Positions 8,281 to 17,611 of a stretch of 35,329 bases of DNA are shown one piece after another; positions within the stretch are counted from its first letter, which is position 1; every line of letters begins with the position of its first letter. Position numbers and translations under genes: made by a program. Origin of the DNA: Flavimaricola sp. (GTDB lineage Bacteria > Pseudomonadota > Alphaproteobacteria > Rhodobacterales > Rhodobacteraceae); the NCBI GenBank assembly GCA_020629175.1, contig JAHDDU010000033.1, forward strand, positions 1 to 35,329, given 5' to 3'. The notes beneath the pieces were generated by a model. That model ran no database searches. It saw only the letters and a list, made by a program, of their open reading frames with translations, and was not told the origin of the DNA.

Positions 8281-8882
8281 CGTTCGACCCTAGTGTATAG
8301 ATTCTCTCACGTAAAATTTGTGCTCGGGAGTCAAATGCTCTGAACACAGCTCCCAAAAAACGAAAGGTCGGCGGGTTTTTGCGTCACATCGATTTCGCTA
8401 AGTGGGCCAGATTCAAGCCGCTTTGGGATTCGGTTTTGACAAAGCCAGAGTCAAGCGCGTTGTTGTGTTGAAGCGCTCGCAAACCCCTTGCTACGTTGGC
8501 CCTGCGATTCACATCGTTCCTGGGGGAACAGGGACAGGCCAGTCGTAAACAGAGTATGAAGATAAGGGTATGTATGATGCCCTTGGGGACATCTTCACTC
8601 TGGTCTGGTGCCATTGAATTCTGTCGCAGGCAAGCGGCGGAGGACGTTGGAGCAGGGTGCGCCCTGAGCTGTCACAATCGCCGCATCGCCGTGTTCGCGG
8701 CAAGTGCCAATTGCGGTACTGCGGCCCTCCATTCTGGTGAGACCGAAGCGCAGTCCGGTGCCACGTTGTTTGGCGCACTGGCGGCGCTTTGGATTGCGGA
8801 ACGATCTGAATGAAGAACGGCCTTTGGCGAAAGGCAAAGACGGGCTGGGGCACCGTCTGACAGGGAACTGGGTTGGGACAAT
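8281..8882. other. Gene-free dnaA upstream region with GANTC cluster
   Basis: About 600 bases lie between the rpsT terminator and dnaA. Open frames exist on both strands (for example 8496-8813 plus and 8595-8912 minus), but they look like chance translations. I find no TTATCCACA-like DnaA boxes with fewer than three mismatches, so an origin here is not supported by that criterion. Six GANTC sites crowd into 8300-8510 (listed separately). A short perfect hairpin CAGGG-TGCG-CCCTG lies at 8653-8666. A TTGACA hexamer at 8436-8441 could be a -35 element, but no good -10 follows. The region probably contains the dnaA promoter and a long untranslated leader. Confidence 0.55.
8300..8510. promoter_or_regulatory. 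Cluster of six GANTC (CcrM methylation) sites before dnaA
   Basis: GANTC occurs at 8300-8304, 8328-8332, 8410-8414, 8427-8431, 8448-8452 and 8506-8510. On random DNA fewer than one would be expected in this 211-base span. CcrM methylates GANTC in most alphaproteobacteria, and in Caulobacter methylation state of the dnaA promoter affects its transcription. None occurs in the downstream half of the same gap (8511-8882). The sites are seen; a regulatory role is inferred. Confidence 0.55.
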
Positions 8883-10217
8883 ATGACGAACGAGATTTGG
8901 GGCAAAGTTCAAACAGCGCTAAAGGGGGCTTTGGGCAAGAACAATTACACCAATTGGATCGAACCGCTCGAATTTGGTGGTGTTTCTGACGGTGTTGCGT
9001 CCTTTCACGTTCCGACCCAATTCTTGGGAAACTACGCGTCGAGCAATTACGGCGAACAGATCATTTTCGAGTTGCAGAATGCCGGTGCACGCGTTCAGCG
9101 CCTGACCTTTTCGGTCAACAAACAGGGGCGCGCTCCAACCCGCATGTCGCGAAACGCACCTGCCGCAAAGCGAGCCGACACCGGCGCCGACCTGGACGAG
9201 CGCTTTACGTTCGACCGCTTCATTGTTGGCAAGCCGAACGAACTGGCCCATGCCGCAGCGCGCCGTGTTGCGGAGGGCGCAGAGGTTACTTTTAACCCGC
9301 TGTTTCTTTATGGCGGCGTCGGTCTGGGTAAGACTCACCTGATGCACGCAATTGCCCACGAACTGCGGGAAAAGCAGCCGCATCTGAATGTGCTCTACAT
9401 ATCTGCTGAGCAATTCATGTATCGGTTTATCACGGCACTCCGCGACAAGCGGATGATGGACTTCAAACAGTTGTTCCGGTCTGTCGACGTTCTGATGGTT
9501 GACGACATTCAGTTCATGGCGGGCAAGGACAGCACGCAAGAAGAGTTTTTTCACACCTTCAATGCCCTGATCGATGCACGTAAGCAGATCATCATTTCGG
9601 CCGACCGTGCGCCTGGCGAAATCCGGGATCTGGAAGAGCGTATCAGGTCCCGGCTGCAAAGTGGTTTGGTTGTTGACATGCACCCGACCGACTTTGAACT
9701 ACGCCTTGGTATCCTCCAATCCAAAGAGGATTACTATCGGGGCCAATATCCCGATCTTGTTATTCATGACGGCGTGTTGGAGTTTCTGGCGCACCGGATT
9801 TCGACCAATGTCCGCGTGCTGGAAGGCGCGTTGACAAGGTTGTTCGCCTTTGCCGGCTTGGTCGGGCGTGAGATCTCGATGGAGCTGACGCAGGATTGTT
9901 TGGCCGACATCCTCAAGTCCAGCGATCGCAAGATCAGCATCGAAGAAATTCAGCGCAAAGTCAGCGATCACTTTAACATTCGTATGTCCGATCTGGTCGG
10001 CCCAAAGCGATTGCGGATATATGCGCGGCCCCGGCAGATCGCAATGTATCTGGCCAAAATGCACACCAGCCGATCGCTGCCCGAGATTGGCCGCCACTTT
10101 GGCAAGCGGGACCACACTACAGTTATGCATGGCGTGCGCCGCATCGAAGAGCTGATGACCACAGACAGCCAGATCGCGGATGATGTCGAGCTGCTGCGTC
10201 GCGCCATCGAAACTTGA
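8883..10217 (+). CDS. dnaA: Chromosomal replication initiator DnaA
   Basis: DnaA is the AAA+ ATPase that binds DnaA boxes at oriC, melts DNA and recruits helicase; it is also a transcription factor. In the 444 residues I see domain I (1-75, with 'NNYTNWIEPLEF'), a short linker rich in Arg/Ala (about 80-110), and the AAA+ domain with Walker A GGVGLGKT at 144-151 (K150) and a Walker B 'VDVLMVDDIQFM'. A sensor/arginine region 'ISADRAPGEIRDLEERI' follows, then domain IV with the DnaA signature 'GRHFGKRDHTTVMHG'. The ATG has only a modest GGGA site. It is the first gene of dnaA-dnaN-recF, with long untranslated DNA upstream. Confidence 0.98.
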   Translation: MTNEIWGKVQTALKGALGKNNYTNWIEPLEFGGVSDGVASFHVPTQFLGNYASSNYGEQIIFELQNAGARVQRLTFSVNKQGRAPTRMSRNAPAAKRADTGADLDERFTFDRFIVGKPNELAHAAARRVAEGAEVTFNPLFLYGGVGLGKTHLMHAIAHELREKQPHLNVLYISAEQFMYRFITALRDKRMMDFKQLFRSVDVLMVDDIQFMAGKDSTQEEFFHTFNALIDARKQIIISADRAPGEIRDLEERIRSRLQSGLVVDMHPTDFELRLGILQSKEDYYRGQYPDLVIHDGVLEFLAHRISTNVRVLEGALTRLFAFAGLVGREISMELTQDCLADILKSSDRKISIEEIQRKVSDHFNIRMSDLVGPKRLRIYARPRQIAMYLAKMHTSRSLPEIGRHFGKRDHTTVMHGVRRIEELMTTDSQIADDVELLRRAIET

Positions 10218-10262
10218 CGCGCTTGCATCACTAACAGACATTCATCACAAAGCACTTGAGCA

Positions 10263-10309
10263 GGAGCTGAAAACTTGTAGTTTTCCGCTCCCGGCTCTGT
10301 GATTGCCGG
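10263..10309 (+). other. Two tandem hairpins between dnaA and dnaN
   Basis: The first is a near-perfect inverted repeat: 10263-10274 pairs with 10280-10291 around a TTGTA loop, with one T-C mismatch in 12. The second follows at once: CCGGC at 10291-10295 with GCCGG at 10305-10309. There is no T-run. They end 19 bases before the dnaN ATG. They could be an RNA processing or attenuation element separating dnaA from dnaN expression, or a protein-binding dyad. Confidence 0.45.
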
Positions 10310-10328
10310 TGATAGCGGAGCTTGGGAC

Positions 10329-11447
10329 ATGAAATTTTCGATCGAACGCGGCGTTCTCCTTAAAGCAGTGGCCCAAGCCCAATCCGTGGTTGAGCGCCGC
10401 AATACCATTCCGATCCTTGCAAACGTGCTGATCGAAGCGGAGGGATCGGACGTTCTGTTCCGCGCCACTGACCTAGATATCGAGGTCGTGGACAAGGCTC
10501 CCGCGCAGGTAGAGCGAGGGGGGGCAACAACGGTCAATGCCGTGACGCTCAATGAAATTGTACGCAAACTTCCCGATGGCGCGCTGGTGACTTTGACCGA
10601 TGACAGCGCTGCAGGCCGCCTGACCATCGATGCTGGCCGATCCAACTTTGCCCTCGCCACACTGCCCAAAGAAGATTTTCCCGTAATGGCGTCATCCGAA
10701 TACGCGGCGAATTTTGCGGCATCCGCCCCAGCGCTGCGCAGATTGTTTGACAAGACGAAGTTTGCAATTTCTACGGAAGAGACCAGGTATTATCTCAATG
10801 GTGTCTACATGCATGTGGCCGATGGGGATGGCGGCAAGGTCCTGCGCGGCGTGGCAACGGACGGCCACAGGTTGGCCCGTATTGACACCGATTTGCCCGA
10901 AGGCGCTGCGGATATGGCAGGTGTGATTGTCCCGCGCAAAACGGTCGGCGAACTTCGCAAGCTTCTTGATGATGATGAGGCCCAGATCGCGGTTTCGGTC
11001 TCGGAAACCAAAGTCCGCTTTGCCACCCCGGCCATTACGCTCACCTCCAAAGTGATTGATGGCACATTTCCCGACTACACCCGCGTAATCCCGCAAGGAA
11101 ACACAAGGCGTCTTGAAGTCGATGCCGCCGAGTTTGCCAAAGCCGTTGATCGGGTCGCAACTGTTTCGTCCGAACGTTCCCGTGCGGTAAAACTTAGCTT
11201 GGAAGAGGACCGCCTGACACTCTCGGTCAACGCACCTGACAGCGGTGCTGCGGAAGAGGAATTGGCTGTGGCTTACGGTGATGAGCCGCTCGAGATCGGG
11301 TTTAATGCCAAGTATTTGCTCGAGATTGCAAGCCAAGTGGACCGCGAGAACGCGGTGTTCATGTTCAATTCCTCTGGCGACCCAACGTTGATGCGTGAAG
11401 GCAACGATACTACGGCCGTCTATGTCGTCATGCCGATGCGTGTTTGA
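10329..11447 (+). CDS. dnaN: DNA polymerase III beta subunit (sliding clamp)
   Basis: The beta clamp encircles DNA and tethers the replicative polymerase and many repair proteins. The start is the ATG at 10329, giving 'MKFSIERGVLLKAVAQAQSVVERRNTIPILANVLIEA', the standard clamp N-terminus; the frame is open ten codons further upstream but that would be atypical. A GGAG lies at 10317-10320. The 372 residues contain three clamp folds, with 'YYLNGVYMHV', 'ATDGHRLAR' and a C-terminal 'YVVMPMRV' that matches the usual end of the protein and its peptide-binding pocket region. It lies 111 bases after dnaA. Confidence 0.97.
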   Translation: MKFSIERGVLLKAVAQAQSVVERRNTIPILANVLIEAEGSDVLFRATDLDIEVVDKAPAQVERGGATTVNAVTLNEIVRKLPDGALVTLTDDSAAGRLTIDAGRSNFALATLPKEDFPVMASSEYAANFAASAPALRRLFDKTKFAISTEETRYYLNGVYMHVADGDGGKVLRGVATDGHRLARIDTDLPEGAADMAGVIVPRKTVGELRKLLDDDEAQIAVSVSETKVRFATPAITLTSKVIDGTFPDYTRVIPQGNTRRLEVDAAEFAKAVDRVATVSSERSRAVKLSLEEDRLTLSVNAPDSGAAEEELAVAYGDEPLEIGFNAKYLLEIASQVDRENAVFMFNSSGDPTLMREGNDTTAVYVVMPMRV

Positions 11448-11519
11448 CCCGACCTTAGCGCGGGCCCAGACCTGCGCCTCCGGCGGGGGTAGCGGCCCAA
11501 AGAAAACTGGACCAGTCCA

Positions 11520-12602
11520 ATGCCCGGCCGCCACCTCGCGTCGATAAGTCTGCGTCATTTTCGCTCGCACAGGCGGGTTGATGCAGAGTTTGACGGCAGG
11601 CCTGTCGCAATCTTTGGCGCGAATGGTGCGGGAAAGACCAATTTAATCGAAGCTATTTCAATGCTGTCGCCGGGCCGCGGACTGCGCCGCGCCACCAGTG
11701 AGGAGCTCATCCGCAGACCAGAAAATTTTGGCTGGAAAGTCACTGCAGAAATTGCGGGTCACAGTCTGGAAACGACTGCCGAACCGGGGGGTGCGCGGCA
11801 GGTGCGGATTGACAGCAAGCTGGGACCGCAAATAGCGCTCGCTAAGGTCGCACGCATTCTCTGGTTGATCCCCGCGATGGATCGGCTCTGGATTGAAGGC
11901 GCCGATGGACGCAGACGATTTCTGGATCGCGCCGTCCTTAGCCTTGATCCGAGCCACGGTGAAGCTGTTCTGACCTATGAAAAAGCAATGCGTGAACGAA
12001 ACCGCCTCCTTAAGGACATGGTCCGGGACGCGCATTGGTATACTGCTCTTGAACGGACGATGGCTGATGCGGGCAGGCGGATCACTGCGGGCCGTCAGGC
12101 GACACTCGATGCCCTGATGGCGGCCCAGGCAGGTGCAGAGACAGTGTTTCCAGCTGCAGACCTATCGCTCACCCATGCAGACCAGCCCAGCGAGGACCTA
12201 GCGGAGGCTCTCGCCGCATCCCGTCCTCGCGATCTTGCGGCGGGCCGCTCCCTAGTGGGCCCTCACCGCAGCGATCTGCAGGCCGTTTGGAAGGCGAAGG
12301 GGGTCGACGCCAAGGATTGTTCAACGGGCGAGCAGAAGGCACTTCTGATTTCCCTCATTCTTGCCAATGGGCGCGCTTTGGCCGCGCAGATGGGGGAGGC
12401 GCCCATCCTGTTGCTGGACGAGGTCGCGGCCCACTTAGATGCAGATCGCCGCGCGGCCCTGTATGACGAGATTTGCGGGCTGGGGGCGCAGGCCTTTATG
12501 ACAGGGACGGGTCCTGAACTCTTTGCTGAACTGGGGCCCCGCGCTCAGCATTTTGAGGTGGTTGAAGCCGAGATGCAGTCGGAGGTGCGCCATGCAGGTT
12601 GA
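11520..12602 (+). CDS. recF: DNA replication and repair protein RecF
   Basis: RecF is an SMC-like ATPase that, with RecO and RecR, loads RecA at gaps behind stalled forks. The 360 residues include Walker A GANGAGKT (33-40), the conserved 'RRFLDRAVLSLDPSH' segment, the 'LVGPHRSDL' motif, the ABC-type signature 'STGEQKALLISLIL', and Walker B 'ILLLDEVAAHLD'. The length is normal. The ribosome site is weak (GGA at 11509-11511). It sits 72 bases after dnaN in the classical dnaA-dnaN-recF order, and its last 11 bases overlap the start of a GNAT gene. Confidence 0.95.
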   Translation: MPGRHLASISLRHFRSHRRVDAEFDGRPVAIFGANGAGKTNLIEAISMLSPGRGLRRATSEELIRRPENFGWKVTAEIAGHSLETTAEPGGARQVRIDSKLGPQIALAKVARILWLIPAMDRLWIEGADGRRRFLDRAVLSLDPSHGEAVLTYEKAMRERNRLLKDMVRDAHWYTALERTMADAGRRITAGRQATLDALMAAQAGAETVFPAADLSLTHADQPSEDLAEALAASRPRDLAAGRSLVGPHRSDLQAVWKAKGVDAKDCSTGEQKALLISLILANGRALAAQMGEAPILLLDEVAAHLDADRRAALYDEICGLGAQAFMTGTGPELFAELGPRAQHFEVVEAEMQSEVRHAG

Positions 12603-13116
12603 GATGATCCATGAATGGCAGCTTGCGAAAGACGACGAGCAGGCGATTGCAGTCCTCCTCAACCGCGCATTCGGCGAGTTCTTTGAAGGGCGGTCGTTCC
12701 ATCAGCAACGTCATCACATCCGCCTTATCGCTCGAGACCCCGAGATCATCGGCCACATGGCGCTGTGCTACCGCGCCATTCGGATGGGCGACGCGCTCGT
12801 CAACATCATGGGGCTTGCCGAGGTTGCCACGGATCCGGAGCACCGAGGCAAGGGCATTGCGAGCGCGTTGATGCGCCAGGCCATAGAGGTGGCGCAAGAC
12901 AGTCAGGCAGACTTTTTTGTGCTTTACGGGGTCCGGCCGATTTATGCGGGTGTCGGCTTCCGGTCTGTTAGCAATCCCATCTTGTGCACCCCGTTCGATC
13001 ATGCGCGCACGGGCGCAATCGTGCGCGAAACAGAAGAGGACCTGATGGTGATGGAGCTGAGCGACATTCGGTGGGACGATACTGCAGAGATTGATCTTTT
13101 GGGGTTCAAGTTCTGA
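12592..13116 (+). CDS. GNAT family N-acetyltransferase
   Basis: This 174-residue protein is a GNAT-fold acyltransferase of unknown substrate. The acetyl-CoA binding motif A is clear: 'EVATDPEHRGKGIASALM' (about 80-97), followed by a strand/loop 'FFVLYGVRPIYAGVGF'. The N-terminal half ('FFEGRSFHQQRHHIRLIARD', then HMALCYRAIRMGD) resembles the pattern seen in NodA and AAC(2') type GNATs, a distant resemblance only. The start is the ATG at 12592, because a perfect GGAGG (12581-12585) sits six bases before it; a longer frame from 12523 lies inside recF. It overlaps recF by 11 bases and the next gene by one (TGATG), so all three are probably translated from one message. Confidence 0.85.
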   Translation: MQVEMIHEWQLAKDDEQAIAVLLNRAFGEFFEGRSFHQQRHHIRLIARDPEIIGHMALCYRAIRMGDALVNIMGLAEVATDPEHRGKGIASALMRQAIEVAQDSQADFFVLYGVRPIYAGVGFRSVSNPILCTPFDHARTGAIVRETEEDLMVMELSDIRWDDTAEIDLLGFKF

Positions 13117-13736
13117 TGACGATTACCATGCTGGAGATGCTGGCCTACGCAGGCGCGCTCCTAATCCTGTTTCTGACGCCAGGCCCCGTCTGGGTCGCGC
13201 TGCTTGCGCGTGCGTTGTCTGGCGGGTTTCGCGGAGCATGGCCGCTGGCGGTTGGCGTCTCGCTGGGCGACATCTTCTGGCCCCTCCTTGCCATTTTGGG
13301 AGTAACGTGGATCGCCAGTGTGTTTGAGGATTTCATCTTCTATACCAAAGCCCTTGCCGCCATCACTTTCATCGTCATGGGTCTGTTGATCATTCGGGGC
13401 GCGGATAAACCCATCAGATCTGATGGGCGCCTGACAAGACCGGGGGTTTTGCCGGGGTTTCTGGCGGGTGTCACTGTGATCATCGCCAATCCAAAGGCTG
13501 TGTTGTTCTACATGGGCATTCTTCCGGAATTCTTTGACATCACCGCTTTGACCTGGGTCGACATCGCGCTTGTGTGCGGATTATCTGCTGCTGTCCCCAT
13601 GATTGGTAACCTGCTCTTGGCGGGGTTTGTGGGGCGTCTGCGCGGGTTCCTCACTTCGCCTTCTGCGATGAAACGCGCGAACATTTTTGCCGGGGTTTTG
13701 CTGATCCTTGTGGGGTTCATCATCCCGCTAACCTAG
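13116..13736 (+). CDS. LysE/RhtB-family exporter
   Basis: This 206-residue membrane protein belongs to the LysE/RhtB translocators, which export amino acids or related small molecules driven by the proton gradient. The N-terminal segment shows the family pattern 'LILFLTPGPVWVALLARAL' with a long first helix, then 'ALAVGVSLGDIFWPLLA', a charged central loop (about 95-110) and the 'FLAGVTVIIANPKAVLFYMGILP' segment, which is the most conserved part of the family. About six helices are visible. Start and preceding stop share one base (TGATG), so it is translationally coupled to the GNAT gene. Substrate cannot be told from the sequence. Confidence 0.88.
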   Translation: MTITMLEMLAYAGALLILFLTPGPVWVALLARALSGGFRGAWPLAVGVSLGDIFWPLLAILGVTWIASVFEDFIFYTKALAAITFIVMGLLIIRGADKPIRSDGRLTRPGVLPGFLAGVTVIIANPKAVLFYMGILPEFFDITALTWVDIALVCGLSAAVPMIGNLLLAGFVGRLRGFLTSPSAMKRANIFAGVLLILVGFIIPLT

Positions 13737-13772
13737 CATGTCCCCAAGACCACAAAATCTTGTGCCAGACGC

Positions 13773-13801
13773 GTGACAATCCCCTGCAAAAACAGTATAT
13801 T
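13773..13801 (+). promoter_or_regulatory. Promoter of gyrB, -35/-10 pair
   Basis: GTGACA (13773-13778) and TATATT (13796-13801) are separated by exactly 17 bases, each one mismatch from the sigma-70 consensus hexamers. They lie just upstream of the gyrB ATG (13829), predicting a short leader of roughly 20 bases. gyrB promoters are often supercoiling-sensitive; that is general knowledge and is not read from the sequence. Confidence 0.65.
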
Positions 13802-13813
13802 TTGCGTGATTGA

Positions 13814-16246
<2,433 letters not shown>

Positions 16247-16395
16247 AAGTCCGAGTCGTGAGACGTGATCAAACGATAGATATTTCGCCAGCGATTAGGG
16301 CCTGCCAGTTGGCGAGCTCTCCCCTTTCACGATTTGAACGGGATCTAAACCTCTGTTGCAAAACACTTTTATCAATATTCCCAATAAATTTCACG

Positions 16396-16435
16396 ATTTC
16401 ATAAAACTGTTACAGAAGTTTTACATACGGGTCAC
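16396..16435 (+). promoter_or_regulatory. Double Pho box (PhoB binding sites) upstream of pstS
   Basis: Four heptamers repeat every 11 bases: ATTTCAT (16396-16402), CTGTTAC (16407-16413), GTTTTAC (16418-16424) and GGGTCAC (16429-16435). They are compared with the PhoB consensus CTGTCAT/C, with AT-rich four-base spacers between the first three. Two Pho boxes in tandem is the expected architecture for a strongly PhoB-activated promoter, where PhoB replaces the -35 contact. A weak -10 candidate, CATAGC, lies at 16444-16449. The pstS ATG is 64 bases downstream of the last repeat. Confidence 0.75.
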
Positions 16436-16499
16436 GCGCGGGGCATAGCTCCCACGCCAAGGCCAAGCCTTGGCCGAGAAACAGACCCTAGGAGCTTCC

Positions 16500-17552
16500 A
16501 TGTCTACCTTCTCCCTCACCGCTTCCGTTATTGCCCTGACAGCCGTAGCTGCGACAACAGCTTCCGCGCGAGACAACGTATCGGTCGCCGGCTCATCCAC
16601 GGTTCTTCCCTACGCCACAATCGTGGCGGAGGCCTTTGCCGCCGAAACGGATTTCGCCACACCTGTCGTCGAAGGCGGTGGTTCTTCGACCGGCCTGCGC
16701 CGCTTTTGTGAGGGCCTTGGCGAAGGCACGATTGACATCGCCAACGCCTCACGCGCCATCAAGGACAGCGAAGTCGAGACATGTGCCGCCAACGGTGTGA
16801 CGGACATCATCGAGGTGCGCATCGGCTATGATGGCATCGTTTTCGCCTCCGATATCGCTGGTCCCGAGTTCGTGTTCGAGCCGGTTCACTGGTACATCGC
16901 ACTGGCCAACGAGCACTTCGTTGATGGCGCACTTGCCGCCAACACTTTGTCCAACTGGACCGAAGTTGCGGCCATCGCACAATCGCTCGGCATTGAAGGT
17001 GATCTCCCCGACCAGCCAATCAACGCCTTCGTTCCCGGTACAAACCACGGCACACGCGAAGTATTCGACGAGAACGTGATCCTTGCCGGTTGTGAGCAGG
17101 GCGGCTTCTTTGACGCGATGCTGGCCGCAGGCGTTGACGAGGACACAGCAGAAGAGAAGTGCATGGCCTTGCGCACCGACGGTGCTTCCGTCGACATCGA
17201 AGGGGACTACACACAAACGCTCGCCAACCTCGACAGCACACCTACAGGCATTGGTGTCTTTGGCCTCGCATTCTACGAGAACAACACAGACCGCCTGCAA
17301 GTTGCCACGATGGGCGGCATTACACCTGACGTCGACACAATCGCCTCCGGCGAATACCCCGTGTCGCGACCACTCTACTTCTACATCAAAGCGGCCCACA
17401 TCGGCGTGATCCCCGGCCTGAAAGAATATGCCGAGTTCTTCATGTCAGACGACATTGCCGGCGAAGACGGACCTTTGGCTGAATACGGCCTCGTCGCTGA
17501 TCCTGAGCTTGAAGCCACTCAGGACATGATTGACGCTGAAGAAACACTCTAA
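16500..17552 (+). CDS. pstS: Phosphate ABC transporter, periplasmic phosphate-binding protein PstS
   Basis: PstS captures inorganic phosphate in the periplasm and hands it to PstCAB. The start is the ATG at 16500 with AGGAG at 16490-16494; a longer frame from TTG 16470 has no ribosome site. Residues 1-23 form a Sec signal peptide ending in ASA. The mature protein opens with 'VSVAGSSTVLPYA', the first phosphate-binding loop, followed by 'EGGGSSTGLRRFCEG' and 'DIANASRAIKDSE', both conserved phosphate contacts. The later segment 'FVPGTNHGTREVF' is the third binding loop. Three Cys residues besides those in the signal region may form a disulfide. The 350-residue length is typical of the alphaproteobacterial type, longer than E. 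coli PstS by only a few residues. Confidence 0.95.
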   Translation: MSTFSLTASVIALTAVAATTASARDNVSVAGSSTVLPYATIVAEAFAAETDFATPVVEGGGSSTGLRRFCEGLGEGTIDIANASRAIKDSEVETCAANGVTDIIEVRIGYDGIVFASDIAGPEFVFEPVHWYIALANEHFVDGALAANTLSNWTEVAAIAQSLGIEGDLPDQPINAFVPGTNHGTREVFDENVILAGCEQGGFFDAMLAAGVDEDTAEEKCMALRTDGASVDIEGDYTQTLANLDSTPTGIGVFGLAFYENNTDRLQVATMGGITPDVDTIASGEYPVSRPLYFYIKAAHIGVIPGLKEYAEFFMSDDIAGEDGPLAEYGLVADPELEATQDMIDAEETL

Positions 17553-17553
17553 G

Positions 17554-17584
17554 ATCACAGCGGGCGGGCTGTGATGGCCCGCCC
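17554..17584 (+). other. Two mutually exclusive perfect hairpins between pstS and pstC
   Basis: Hairpin A pairs ATCACAGC (17554-17561) with GCTGTGAT (17568-17575), eight perfect pairs around a six-base loop. Hairpin B pairs GGGCGGGC (17562-17569) with GCCCGCCC (17577-17584), eight perfect pairs around a seven-base loop. The loop and right arm of A overlap the left arm of B, so only one can form in one RNA molecule. No T-run follows, so neither looks like a normal intrinsic terminator. The element lies directly after the pstS stop and could stabilise the pstS message or adjust readthrough into pstCAB. Confidence 0.6.
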
Positions 17585-17611
17585 CACTCGGTGAAGTTCC
17601 AAGGACGATTG

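Noticed and set aside
8496..8813. Plus-strand open frame of 105 residues in the dnaA leader, and an overlapping minus-strand frame at 8595-8912
   Set aside because: No ribosome site, composition unlike neighbouring proteins, Cys- and Arg-rich; both look like chance translations of non-coding DNA.
8281..8882. Replication origin upstream of dnaA
   Set aside because: No DnaA box with fewer than three mismatches found; AT-rich melting element not evident. Kept only as a GANTC cluster.
8919..9683. 254-residue minus-strand frame over dnaA
   Set aside because: Antisense shadow of dnaA.
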